A stretch of 64,000 nt of DNA from Chloroflexota bacterium (GCA_016219545.1 JACRMH010000041.1:1-64000), one strand, 5' to 3'. Numbered from the stretch's first letter, positions 1-7,008 are shown. Notes: generated by a model not told the origin, from the sequence alone. Numbers and translations are program-made.

Positions 1-1
1 C

Positions 2-79
2 AGGGGATTGAAGAAAGTGGAGACCGAATGGGGCATTCTTTCCATTGCTCACAATCTACGAAAACTGGCAGCCCAATGA
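2..79 (+). CDS. C-terminal end of a transposase (partial, runs off the window)
   Basis: An open frame enters from the left edge and stops at TGA 77-79. The visible 25 residues contain KVETEW and AHNLRKLA. From memory, DDE transposases of the IS1182/IS5-like group often end in a GLxKVxxEW...xxxAxNLRK motif, and the match is good for so short a piece. The catalytic part lies outside the window, so whether the element is intact cannot be judged. The stop codon sits in the loop of the hairpin at 61-90. The family call is by recollection only. Confidence 0.5.
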   Translation, partial: RGLKKVETEWGILSIAHNLRKLAAQ

Positions 80-92
80 CTGCCAGTTTTTT
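61..92 (+). terminator. Hairpin terminator after the transposase
   Basis: AAAACTGGCA (61-70) pairs with TGCCAGTTTT (81-90) around a 10-nt loop, and Ts continue downstream. The hairpin resembles the lysS terminator at 1380-1407. Confidence 0.6.
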
Positions 93-184
93 ACCTTTTT
101 TCTGTTTTGACTGCCTACACTTACCTTTTTAGACAGCCCCGTTTTTTATAAGTTCGCTGATGCAAATTTTACCCAGCAGTTCAG

Positions 185-958
185 CTAAGGAGACTGTTTT
201 TTTATTCTGAGAGCCTCTGCTTCTTTTTTTACTGCTTCTTTCGCCATTTTCTCAATGCTTTCTGATCTTAGTCTTTCAAAGCCTTCTGGATTATTTTTGC
301 AATAGTAATAATAATGTTCCTTCAACCTCTCTTCAATTTCCTTATCTTTCTCCCGCTTCGATTTTGGTCGTATACCTACAAAATCAAGCGACTTCCGAAC
401 TGCTTTGTATAAAATGTAAAGAAAAGCAAGCAATGAGAAGAAACCATTGAAATATATGAAGGACTCGTAAATCACAGTAATTGCAAAAGGTAAAAGTAAA
501 AATAAAACAAATCCGGTTTCTATTTGTTGACGTCTTTTCTTTCTATCAGTATCGTATTCTACGCCAGTAGTAAAAGAAAAGCCTGAATATAAACTATCTA
601 TATACTCTTTACTTAAGTCATTATTCAGGTTTTCCTCATTCTTTAATGGACTCCAATACAAACAAAGTTTCCTCTCGTTATTAACAAGTCCCATCAAGAT
701 GTTTTGCTCTTTTATTTCACTAAAATCAAACGGCGTTTCTGTATTATCAAAAGCAGATACTAACAAAGGAACTGGAAATTGGTTAAACCAAATTTCCGCC
801 TCTTTTTCCATTGCGGTGATAATATCATTTTTAACTGCATTTTCAATAGTTATTGTCAACTGAAGATGAGCATATTTATCAAAGCTGGGAGGATAATACT
901 GAACAAAATACCAACCTCGTATTTCTTCTTTTGGCTTATATATTCTTTCTGTTTTCAT
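185..958 (-). CDS. Hypothetical membrane protein, AT-rich
   Basis: 257 residues with no family that I recognise. Residues 1 to about 145 are soluble and mixed, starting MKTERIYKPKEE. Two hydrophobic helices follow at about 148-168 and 170-188 (GFVLFLLLPFAITVIYES, then FFSLLAFLYILYKA). A strongly charged C-terminal tail is rich in Lys and Glu (KSKREKDKEIEERLKEH, then KKEAEALRIKKQ). This suggests an anchored protein with a large N-terminal domain and a basic tail, probably cytoplasmic. The gene is clearly richer in A and T than lysS and greA next to it, and it lies beside a transposase end, so it was probably acquired horizontally. Function unknown. Confidence 0.65.
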   Translation of the reverse strand: MKTERIYKPKEEIRGWYFVQYYPPSFDKYAHLQLTITIENAVKNDIITAMEKEAEIWFNQFPVPLLVSAFDNTETPFDFSEIKEQNILMGLVNNERKLCLYWSPLKNEENLNNDLSKEYIDSLYSGFSFTTGVEYDTDRKKRRQQIETGFVLFLLLPFAITVIYESFIYFNGFFSLLAFLYILYKAVRKSLDFVGIRPKSKREKDKEIEERLKEHYYYYCKNNPEGFERLRSESIEKMAKEAVKKEAEALRIKKQSP

Positions 959-1171
959 AAGATTCCTCGCCCATCATCTAAATATTTACATCAGCGACTC
1001 TGAAACAAATATTAGGCAGAGTATAAACCTAATCATATTGAGTTTGAAATTTTATAGTTCCCTATATTCATCTTCAATAGTGATTAACCGAAGGTATGGA
1101 TTTTTAAAAGTGATGTTACGCACCCAGCCGTGATTCCCTGAGCGATAGCGAAGGGTCTCTGAGACAATCGT

Positions 1172-1226
1172 AGAGGTTCTCACCGCACGGGCGCGCGGCG
1201 CAAGTGTCGCTATCGCTACCGAGAAC
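1172..1226 (+). repeat. Dispersed intergenic repeat, copy A (CACCGC..GGCGCGCGGCGCAAGTGTCG family)
   Basis: The core shares CACCGCACxGGCGCGCGGCGC and AAGTGTCGCTA with copies near 4027, 25691 (inverted) and 31792. Here it is closed by GTTCTC (1176-1181) and GAGAAC (1221-1226). The rest of the 959-1412 gap holds the next two entries and nothing gene-like that I can support. Confidence 0.6.
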
Positions 1227-1233
1227 AAGAATT

Positions 1234-1290
1234 TGTAGCGCGACATTTATGTCGCCTGGCAGGGCTTTGCGACATAAATGTCGCGCTACA
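1234..1290. repeat. Perfect 22-bp inverted repeat with GCTACA ends
   Basis: The arm at 1234-1255, beginning TGTAGCGCGACATT, is the exact reverse complement of 1269-1290, with a 13-nt loop. Each arm is itself nearly palindromic around GCGACAT-ATGTCGC. The end sequence ATGTCGCGCTACA recurs at about 24318. There is no T-run, so it is more likely a mobile or structural repeat than a terminator. Confidence 0.7.
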
Positions 1291-1379
1291 GAAGCCATCC
1301 TTGTTCCTTTCGCTTGGAACGGCGCGCTTTTTTCGCACTGTTGAAATACTCAGAACGACACTGTATCAGATAGTTAAAA

Positions 1380-1412
1380 AAACTGGCGGTCAGATGACCG
1401 CCAGTTTCTATC
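1380..1412 (-). terminator. lysS terminator
   Basis: AAACTGGCGGTC (1380-1391) pairs with GACCGCCAGTTT (1396-1407) around a 4-nt loop. Read on the minus strand, the stem is followed by a run of T (the As at 1376-1382). It lies directly after the lysS stop. Confidence 0.8.
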
Positions 1413-2939
1413 TTATTCTCCAAACTCTTCCTTGCGTAAAGCCGGGAAGAGCAATACTTCACGGATGGAATGTTTATCCGTCAGCAGCATCGCGAGGCGG
1501 TCCACGCCCATGCCGAAGCCGCCGTTTGGGGGCATCCCATAGCGCATGGCGCGCAGGTAATCATCGTCCATGGGGTGCTTCTCTTCTTCATCGTCCGTGT
1601 AGTCGCGTCCCATTTCAAGGAAGCGCTGTTCCTGGTCGAGCGGGTCATTCAATTCGGTGAAGGCGTTGCAAATTTCAAAACCGGCTGCGTAGCCTTCAAA
1701 ACGCTCCACAGTAAGTGGGTCACCGGGCATGGATTTGGCCAGGGGCGAAATGTCACGCGGATAGTTATAGAGAAATGTCGGCTGGATAAGTGTTGGTTCA
1801 AGGAATTCGCCCAACAGAAAATCTATCATCTTGCCGCGCGCAACTTTCGGGTCAGGCGACTTGTTGCCATGCTTTGCGCGGATCGCTTTCAGCAGGTCTT
1901 CGGCAGTCTTGTGCTCGGCAATGTCAATGCCGCTGGTTTCGAGAATACCCGCGCGCATTTCGACTCGTTTCCACGGCGGCTTGAAATCCAGTTCATGTTC
2001 GCCGTATTTAACCTTGGTGGAACCGGTCACTTTTTCAGCGGCGTAGGCCACCATTTGCTCGGTCAATTCCATGACCTGTAAATAGTCCGCATAAGCCCAG
2101 TAGAACTCAAGCTGTGTGAATTCAGGGTTGTGTTTGAACGAAACGCCTTCGTTGCGGAAGTCACGTCCGATCTCATAGACGCGCTCCATGTTGCCGACCA
2201 ATAAACGTTTGAGATACAACTCGAAAGAGATACGCAAGTACATATCCTGATCAAGCTCATTGTGATGGGTCGTAAACGGTCGCGCCGCCGCGCCGCCATA
2301 TAAAGGCTGCAAGATGGGCGTTTCCACTTCGAGGAAATCGTGGTCATCGAGAAAGGTCCGCAGGGACTTGATCAGCGCAGCGCGTTTGCGGAAATTCTCG
2401 CGGACTTCCGGGTTGACGGCCAAATCAGCATAGCGTTGGCGTGCGCGGATCTCAGGTGACTCGAGCGCGGCATAGCGGATCACCGTGCCGTCCTCCTGGG
2501 TCACGTCTTTGTCAGCGGGGAGCGGAGTCACAGATTTTGCAAGCAGTTTGAAGTCGTGGACATGAAGCGTGATCTCGCCTGTCTTCGTGCGGAACATAAC
2601 TCCGGTCGCTTGAATGAAATCGCCGAGGTCGAACATCTTATTGAAGAAGTCCACGCGTTCCTTGCCCAATTCATTGGAGCGAAAGAACAATTGGATCTTG
2701 CCGGCGCGGTCTTCGATGTGGGCAAAGGAAACCTTGCCCATGGCGCGCGTGGCGCGGATGCGACCTGCCAGCGTGGCTTTCACTTCACGCGCATCCTTCT
2801 CTGCGGATTCAAATTCCGCAATGACCTGCGCGCTGGTGTGCGAGCGTTCGGCGCGCGTGGGGTATGGGTCTATCCCTTCGGCGCGGAGTTCTTCGATCTT
2901 CTGCAAACGGATTTTTTCAAGCGTTGTGTATTCTGTCAT
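1413..2939 (-). CDS. lysS: Lysyl-tRNA synthetase, class II
   Basis: Charges tRNA-Lys with lysine using ATP in the cytoplasm. The protein is 508 residues with an N-terminal OB-fold anticodon-binding domain (about 55-135) and a class II catalytic core. Visible signatures are GGAAARPF..HHNELDQDMYLR (about 215-236), motif 2 with the FRNEG loop (about 258-282, ending KHNPEFTQLEFYW), and motif 3 GGFGMGVDRL near the C-terminus. I place the start at ATG 2939-2937, because GGAAAG stands 8 nt upstream and the protein then begins MTEYTTLEKIR as in the family. An open frame extends 24 codons further upstream but has no ribosome-binding site and is unlike LysRS. It is followed by a strong terminator and preceded by a 226-bp gap to greA, so it is probably transcribed on its own. 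Confidence 0.95.
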   Translation of the reverse strand: MTEYTTLEKIRLQKIEELRAEGIDPYPTRAERSHTSAQVIAEFESAEKDAREVKATLAGRIRATRAMGKVSFAHIEDRAGKIQLFFRSNELGKERVDFFNKMFDLGDFIQATGVMFRTKTGEITLHVHDFKLLAKSVTPLPADKDVTQEDGTVIRYAALESPEIRARQRYADLAVNPEVRENFRKRAALIKSLRTFLDDHDFLEVETPILQPLYGGAAARPFTTHHNELDQDMYLRISFELYLKRLLVGNMERVYEIGRDFRNEGVSFKHNPEFTQLEFYWAYADYLQVMELTEQMVAYAAEKVTGSTKVKYGEHELDFKPPWKRVEMRAGILETSGIDIAEHKTAEDLLKAIRAKHGNKSPDPKVARGKMIDFLLGEFLEPTLIQPTFLYNYPRDISPLAKSMPGDPLTVERFEGYAAGFEICNAFTELNDPLDQEQRFLEMGRDYTDDEEEKHPMDDDYLRAMRYGMPPNGGFGMGVDRLAMLLTDKHSIREVLLFPALRKEEFGE

Positions 2940-3111
2940 GATATTTTCTTTCCTATTTCTTCTTTTATTGATTAGGCCTTTTGCAAAAGTTCTTTTTGCC
3001 ACGGAGGTCACAGAGCAAAAAAGAGTTTTAAGAGGTTTTCCTCAAAGGTCTCTGCGTACTCTGTGGCTGCTCATGCAAGAGGTCAATCGAAGAAAGATGC
3101 TTACAAAATGA

Positions 3112-3146
3112 TAAAAAAAGCCCCGCGAGCACAGGCGCGCGGGGCT
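3112..3146 (-). terminator. greA terminator
   Basis: AGCCCCGCG (3119-3127) pairs with CGCGGGGCT (3138-3146). On the minus strand the GC-rich stem is followed by a run of about seven T. It lies 20 nt after the greA stop. Confidence 0.85.
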
Positions 3147-3165
3147 AGAGAGACCGCGCTCTTTC

Positions 3166-3636
3166 TTAGCCGACTTTGATGATCTTAACGTTGTAGGTGC
3201 CGCCGGGGGTTTCCACTTTGACGGTATCGCCCAGTTTGTGTCCCAAAATGGCCTTGCCGATCGGTGACTCGTTCGAGATCTTGCCCTCGCGCGGGTTGGC
3301 TTCGGCCGCGCCGACGATCACAAAGGACTCGGGCTCGAAGTTCCCTTCCTTAATGGTCACCTTTAAACCGACCTGGATGGCATCGTGCTTTTTAGGCTTG
3401 CCGTTTTCTTCGATAATATGGGCGGTAGCAAGCAAAAGGTCCAGTTCCTGGATGCGCCCCTCAACAAAAGCCTGCTCATTCTTGGCGGCTTCATATTCGG
3501 CATTCTCGATCAATTCCCCGCCTTCCATGGCCTCGTGCAAACGCTCGGCCACTTCCTGTCTTTTGGCGGTGCGCAGATGATCCAGTTCCTCTTGCAGCTT
3601 TTGAAAACCCTCTTTTGTAAGGAAATTGCTTGTCAT
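3166..3636 (-). CDS. greA: Transcription elongation factor GreA
   Basis: Binds the RNA polymerase secondary channel and stimulates cleavage of backtracked RNA. 156 residues, the usual GreA length. The N-terminal coiled coil (about 1-75) has the loop with acidic residues ELIENAEYEAAK, matching the family's D/ELxENAEYxAAK tip. The C-terminal FKBP-like domain contains SPIGKAILGHKLGD and ends in VKIIKVG. AGGA lies upstream of the ATG. It is followed by its own terminator, so it is probably monocistronic. Confidence 0.95.
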   Translation of the reverse strand: MTSNFLTKEGFQKLQEELDHLRTAKRQEVAERLHEAMEGGELIENAEYEAAKNEQAFVEGRIQELDLLLATAHIIEENGKPKKHDAIQVGLKVTIKEGNFEPESFVIVGAAEANPREGKISNESPIGKAILGHKLGDTVKVETPGGTYNVKIIKVG

Positions 3637-4093
3637 GATATTGTCCTGCTATATAGAATTTTGCATCTCTGGATCAGAGATGCAAGTGATTAAAAAGTTT
3701 CCGGTGGTAGCGCCCGGAAAAGTGGCGCTAATATAACACGTTTCAAAACGGGGTACAAGAGCCAAAAGTACAAATTGAGGATGAGGCAAAGCCTAATTTC
3801 GACCCGATATTTGTATATTCAAATTCTTGATGTAAAAAACGGATCAATTCTTGGCCTTTGCTGGTCTCCGCGTGGACAGTGAGTCAGCAACCCAAAGTGG
3901 GAATCCATAACGTGAATTTCGCAAATTGGCAAATTACGCGAATAATTTAACGTGAACAATGGAAAACGTTTCTGTGTCTTGCTGAGCGCCGCTTCTCAGG
4001 CGCGAAGCATCGTCTTATCTCGCACAGAGACTCTCACTACACTGGCGTGCAACGCAAGTGTTCGTGGCTAAACGATTTTGAACTGCGTAAGCC
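3637..4093. other. Intergenic region without a recognised gene
   Basis: About 450 bp between divergent greA and arsR. I see no supportable coding frame. It contains repeat copy B at about 4027-4068 (GAGACTCTCAC..CACTGGCG..GCAAGTGTTCG), a diverged member of the family at 1172, 25691 and 31792, with GTGTCTTGCTGAG at about 3972, which is shared with the copy near 25690-25794. Confidence 0.5.
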
Positions 4094-4121
4094 TTGACAA
4101 ATAGACGTTTATCTATATAAT
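4094..4121 (+). promoter_or_regulatory. Promoter of the ars operon
   Basis: A perfect sigma-A type pair: TTGACA (4094-4099), a 16-bp spacer, TATAAT (4116-4121). It lies 21 bp before the arsR start. The spacer holds the operator-like dyad at 4101-4116. Confidence 0.85.
4101..4116. promoter_or_regulatory. Putative ArsR operator 1
   Basis: ATAGACGTTTATCTAT, i.e. ATAGA-N6-TCTAT dyad symmetry, lies in the promoter spacer, where a bound ArsR dimer would block RNA polymerase. The same half-sites and spacing recur before arsM (4503-4518). Confidence 0.7.
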
Positions 4122-4142
4122 ACCAAATAGAAGGTTATCAAT

Positions 4143-4454
4143 ATGAAATTCAACCCTGTCCTCTTTGCCAAAGCCATTGCTGATGAAACCCGTCAGAAGA
4201 TCATGAACCTGTGTTGCTGCGACTCGCTTTCAGTCAACGAGATCGTTGAAAAACTGGATGTCTCCCAGCCCACTGTTTCGCACCACCTTGCCATCTTGCG
4301 CGAGGCAGGTCTGGTCACTGTCCGCGAGGAAGGCAAGCAGACTTTCTATTCACTCAATCAGGAAAATATCGCGGTTTGCTGCGGGCAGATCATGATGAAG
4401 TTCGCGCCCGAATCCGAAACTACTTTAAACGTCATCAAATCCAAACAAAGTTAA
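4143..4454 (+). CDS. arsR: ArsR/SmtB-family metalloregulator, probably As(III)-responsive
   Basis: A 103-residue winged-helix repressor, typical length for the family. The segment NLCCCDSLSV aligns with the ELCVCDL metal-binding helix of classical ArsR proteins, so thiols for As(III) are present, and a further CC pair lies near residue 80 (AVCCGQ). The recognition helix region is VSQPTVSHHLAILREAGLV. It heads an operon with arsM and is preceded by a consensus promoter overlapping a dyad, which fits autorepression relieved by arsenite. The specific inducer is inferred from the Cys motif and arsM; antimonite is possible. Confidence 0.9.
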   Translation: MKFNPVLFAKAIADETRQKIMNLCCCDSLSVNEIVEKLDVSQPTVSHHLAILREAGLVTVREEGKQTFYSLNQENIAVCCGQIMMKFAPESETTLNVIKSKQS

Positions 4455-4459
4455 TGACT

Positions 4460-4483
4460 GGGATGCCTTCCGGAAGGTATCCC
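4460..4483 (+). terminator. Hairpin between arsR and arsM
   Basis: GGGATGCCTTCC pairs with GGAAGGTATCCC (one mismatch, very tight loop), followed by a weak T-rich stretch ATTTTTC. It may reduce read-through or stabilise the arsR message; full termination is uncertain. Confidence 0.45.
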
Positions 4484-4502
4484 ATGATTTTTCGAAAAAC
4501 GT

Positions 4503-4518
4503 ATAGACAAACATCTAT
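4503..4518. promoter_or_regulatory. Putative ArsR operator 2
   Basis: ATAGACAAACATCTAT has the same ATAGA-N6-TCTAT dyad as operator 1 and lies 3 nt before the arsM ribosome-binding site AAGGAG (4521-4526). It suggests separate control of arsM by the same repressor. Confidence 0.6.
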
Positions 4519-4532
4519 CTAAGGAGAACAAA

Positions 4533-5336
4533 ATGACTCAATCCCCAACCCCCATTCATGAGACCGTCCGCGAACATTATGCGGGACGCATCAAAAACTC
4601 CGCCTCCTGTTGCGGACCTGACCGAAGCTGCGACACCTCAAGCAATATCTACCCTGCTGATCTGCTCACCACTGTCCCCACTGACGTAGCCAATACCAGC
4701 TACGGCTGCGGCGACCCGATCACCCTTGCTTCATTGAAGCCCGGCCAGACCGTGCTTGATCTTGGCTCAGGCGCAGGCCTCGACTGTTTACTGGCATCCC
4801 AGAAAGTCGGTCCCAGTGGACACGTGATCGGCGTGGACATGACTCCCGAAATGATCGAGCGCGCCCAAGCCAACGCGAAGCGCGTCAATGCAGCCAATGT
4901 CGAGTTCCGTCAGGGTTATCTCGAAGAACTCCCCATTGACAGCAACACCGTGGACGTCATCATCTCGAACTGTGTTATCAACCTTTCGCCTGATAAAGAG
5001 AAAGTATTCACCGAAGCCTTCCGCGTGCTGGCACCCGGCGGCAAACTCGCTGTCTCTGATATTGTCACCGAAGGACCGCTTCCCGAAGTTGTCAAAAAGA
5101 GTTTGAGCGCGTGGGCAGGCTGTGTGGCAGGCGCCGTCGAAGCGGATGAATACATCGGCATGATGAAAGCCGTTGGCTTCACAGACATTTCCGTCAAACC
5201 CGTTTTCTTCGACAAGGAAACCGTGGATGCAGCCTTCGACGATATGAAGGATGTTGCCGCGACGATGGGTGTTACGCGCGAAGATGTTTACAAGGCAGTT
5301 TACAGCGCGAAGATCACAGCCTATAAACCTGCATAA
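4533..5336 (+). CDS. arsM: Arsenite S-adenosylmethionine methyltransferase
   Basis: Methylates As(III) to methylated, partly volatile arsenicals using SAM, in the cytoplasm. 267 residues. The Rossmann SAM-binding motif is VLDLGSGAGLDCLLA (about 74-88), followed by GVDMTPEMIERA. The cysteines expected for As(III) binding are visible: the N-terminal SASCCGPDRSC cluster, the SNCVINL motif and AGCVAGA near residue 195. This combination separates ArsM from generic methyltransferases. AAGGAG lies 6 nt before the ATG. It follows arsR and an operator-like dyad, which supports arsenic-inducible expression. Confidence 0.92.
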   Translation: MTQSPTPIHETVREHYAGRIKNSASCCGPDRSCDTSSNIYPADLLTTVPTDVANTSYGCGDPITLASLKPGQTVLDLGSGAGLDCLLASQKVGPSGHVIGVDMTPEMIERAQANAKRVNAANVEFRQGYLEELPIDSNTVDVIISNCVINLSPDKEKVFTEAFRVLAPGGKLAVSDIVTEGPLPEVVKKSLSAWAGCVAGAVEADEYIGMMKAVGFTDISVKPVFFDKETVDAAFDDMKDVAATMGVTREDVYKAVYSAKITAYKPA

Positions 5337-5343
5337 GCCGAAC

Positions 5344-5377
5344 AGGTGACAGTCATTTTGAAAAATGACTGTCACCT
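5344..5377. repeat. Hairpin repeat AGGTGACAGTCAT, copy 1
   Basis: AGGTGACAGTCATTTT (5344-5359) is the exact reverse complement of 5362-5377, with a 2-nt loop. A near-identical hairpin lies at 16220-16252. It separates arsM from the sigma-factor gene and could work as a processing or terminator-like element. Confidence 0.75.
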
Positions 5378-5394
5378 TTCACGGAGATATAGGG

Positions 5395-5964
5395 ATGAAC
5401 ACCAACACGTTGGAATTCCAGAAGATCTTTGAAGACTTTCAACCAAAGATTCTTCGTTATATAACACGTCTGGTTGGCGAGTCTGAGTCCGAAGACCTGA
5501 CGCAGGAGACCTTCGTAAAAGTTCATCAGGGATTGGAAAACTTTAAGGGCGAGTCGCAACTATCCACATGGATCTATCGCATCGCCACCAACACCGCATT
5601 GGATAAATTACGCAGCCCGTCCTTCCGACAAGGTGCTCAGGTGGAATGTTTGGATGAAACTGACGTTGTTGAAAACGTGATCCTGCCCGAAGAAAAAAAA
5701 CCTTTGATCGAAAAACAGATCATCCGGGAGGAAATGAACGAATGCATCCGTGGTTATATAGAAAAACTTCCAGAAAGTTATCGAACTGTCCTTATACTGA
5801 GCGAGTACGAAGGGCTGAAAAACAATGAGATCGCCGAAATCCTGGGAGGTTCGCTGGAGACCGTAAAGATCAAGCTGCATCGGGCAAGGATCAAGTTAAA
5901 GGAGGAACTTGAAAATAATTGTGAACTCCACTGGATCGAGGAAATGCCGTGTAGCGTGAAATGA
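5395..5964 (+). CDS. ECF-type RNA polymerase sigma factor
   Basis: 189 residues with the two ECF domains. Region 2 contains DLTQETFVKVHQGL and STWIYRIATNTALDKLR. Region 4 contains LPESYRTVLILSEYEGLKNNEIAEILGGSLETVKIKLHRAR. I choose ATG 5395 because GGAG stands 8 nt upstream; an ATG at 5365 lies inside the hairpin repeat. The C-terminus has two Cys (NNCELHW and MPCSVK) that could be redox- or metal-sensitive. No anti-sigma gene is adjacent. The next gene encodes an AhpD-like CxxC protein, so the sigma factor may respond to thiol or metalloid stress. This regulatory role is inferred from position only. Confidence 0.88.
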   Translation: MNTNTLEFQKIFEDFQPKILRYITRLVGESESEDLTQETFVKVHQGLENFKGESQLSTWIYRIATNTALDKLRSPSFRQGAQVECLDETDVVENVILPEEKKPLIEKQIIREEMNECIRGYIEKLPESYRTVLILSEYEGLKNNEIAEILGGSLETVKIKLHRARIKLKEELENNCELHWIEEMPCSVK

Positions 5965-6032
5965 TCGCATTTGATGAGGGTGTATCCTTTTTCAACAGGC
6001 TCCGTCTATAAGGGTGGAAAGGAGAAAACAAA

Positions 6033-6293
6033 ATGAAACTCGATAATCGAACCATTGAATTGATTGCGGTCGGATCATCCATTACCGCAAACTGCCAGCC
6101 CTGCTTGCAGTATCACGCAAAGAAAGCTTTGGAAAACGGAGCCGACGAGCAGGAGGTGGCGGAAGCCATTGAAGTTGGCAGACTGGTCAGAAAAGGCGCG
6201 ACTTCCAACATGGAAAAGTTTATCGCCAGTTTAAGTCAGGCTGTCCCTTCTGCCGCGGGCGAAGCAGGCGGGGGATGTGGGTGCAGTTCATAA
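6033..6293 (+). CDS. AhpD/carboxymuconolactone decarboxylase-like CxxC protein
   Basis: A small 86-residue protein of the CMD superfamily. The redox motif NCQPCLQYHAKKAL (about 25-38) matches the AhpD-like CxxC...H centre used as a thiol peroxidase or disulphide reductase. The C-terminus is Gly/Cys-rich (GGGCGCSS), which adds a possible metal or metalloid site. AAAGGAG precedes the ATG. Placement after arsM and a sigma factor suggests a role in arsenic or oxidative-stress thiol chemistry. True decarboxylase activity is unlikely for this short single-domain form. Confidence 0.85.
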   Translation: MKLDNRTIELIAVGSSITANCQPCLQYHAKKALENGADEQEVAEAIEVGRLVRKGATSNMEKFIASLSQAVPSAAGEAGGGCGCSS

Positions 6294-6303
6294 GGAGGTA
6301 AAA

Positions 6304-6666
6304 ATGAACAATTCACGAACACCAAACCGCGATTACTCAACGATCGCATGGGGACTGCTCTTGATCTGGTGGGGACTCAGAGGATGGCTGTTCGCATCCC
6401 TGCCCAATGGGGTTGGATTGCTCGGTACGGGCGTGATCTTGCTGGGGCTGAACGCAGTCCGATTGTTGAGTGGCATTCCTGCTCGCGGCAGTACAACAAC
6501 TCTTGGCATCCTCACATTTGTATTTGGCGGATTCCTTATGGTGAATGAGACTCTGAACCTGTCACTTCAACTGCCGATCTTTGAGATCCTCTTGATAACC
6601 TTGGGCGTGTTCCTTGTGACACGCGCCATCAAGAAAACAGAAACAAAGATCGAATGCTGTGCTTAA
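6304..6666 (+). CDS. Small polytopic membrane protein of the ars operon
   Basis: 120 residues from ATG 6304, chosen because AAGGAGG lies at 6292-6298. Three to four hydrophobic helices are visible (IAWGLLLIWWGLRGWLF, GVGLLGTGVILLGLNAV, LGILTFVFGGFLMV, IFEILLITLGVFLVT), followed by a charged tail ending KIECCA. The CC pair at the C-terminus echoes the Cys-rich tails elsewhere in this operon. I do not recognise a family. It lies 10 bp after the AhpD-like gene, so it is almost certainly co-transcribed. Confidence 0.75.
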   Translation: MNNSRTPNRDYSTIAWGLLLIWWGLRGWLFASLPNGVGLLGTGVILLGLNAVRLLSGIPARGSTTTLGILTFVFGGFLMVNETLNLSLQLPIFEILLITLGVFLVTRAIKKTETKIECCA

Positions 6667-6685
6667 GGGACAAGGAGTTGAAACT

Positions 6686-6895
6686 ATGTACATCGAAAAT
6701 GGAAGGGACTTGTTTCGAGGGATCATGATCCTGGTCGCTGTTGCTCTTGCGTGGCGGGTTAACCTCACCGCAGGGCTTATCCTTGCGGTCTTCGTGGGCA
6801 TGATGACCTTGCAAAGTGTGTTCACCGATTGGTGCCTGATAGATCTGATTTTGTATCCAATGGGGCTAAAAAAGAAATTGGATGGCAAAGGGTAG
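6686..6895 (+). CDS. DUF2892 (YgaP-like) small membrane protein
   Basis: 69 residues from ATG 6686, with AAGGAG at 6672-6677. The pattern ENGRDLFRGIMILVAVALAW, a Gly-rich second helix, then TDWCLIDLILYPMGLKK matches the DUF2892 domain (two helices, then a Cys near a short hydrophobic end) found in YgaP and in sulphur- or metal-related clusters. It is the last gene of the ars operon; a strong terminator follows at 6922-6947. Confidence 0.75.
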   Translation: MYIENGRDLFRGIMILVAVALAWRVNLTAGLILAVFVGMMTLQSVFTDWCLIDLILYPMGLKKKLDGKG

Positions 6896-6921
6896 CTAGT
6901 CGTTACATCAATATGACTTTG

Positions 6922-6950
6922 ATGAGGATGGCGTTTGCCATCCTCATTTT
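6922..6950 (+). terminator. Terminator of the ars operon
   Basis: ATGAGGATGGC (6922-6932) pairs perfectly with GCCATCCTCAT (6937-6947) around GTTT and is followed by TTTG. Confidence 0.8.
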
Positions 6951-6960
6951 GTTTCCCGCC

Positions 6961-7008
6961 TTGACAGCACAATCTTTCAGGGGTAAAAACAAACCGACTA
7001 GTCGGTTT
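6961..7008 (+). promoter_or_regulatory. TetR operator and possible promoter
   Basis: AAACCGACTAGTCGGTTT (6991-7008) is a perfect 18-bp palindrome 50 bp before a tetR gene. TTGACA (6961-6966) with a weak TAAAAA (6984-6989) 17 bp later would put the transcription start at the palindrome. Because T-rich sequence follows, it could also help terminate upstream transcripts. Confidence 0.75.

Noticed and set aside
1470..2081. 203-codon + strand open frame inside lysS
   Set aside because: It is antisense to the well-supported catalytic core of LysRS and has no recognisable domain; a shadow of GC-rich codons.
2940..3011. 24-codon N-terminal extension of LysS
   Set aside because: No SD; the GGAAAG before ATG 2939 and family length favour the shorter form.
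4788..5375. 195-codon minus strand frame opposite arsM
   Set aside because: It fully overlaps arsM with its diagnostic Cys motifs, has no ribosome-binding site, and its start lies within the hairpin repeat region.
5365..5394. Upstream ATG for the sigma factor
   Set aside because: It lies inside a perfect hairpin repeat and lacks an SD; ATG 5395 has GGAG at good spacing.
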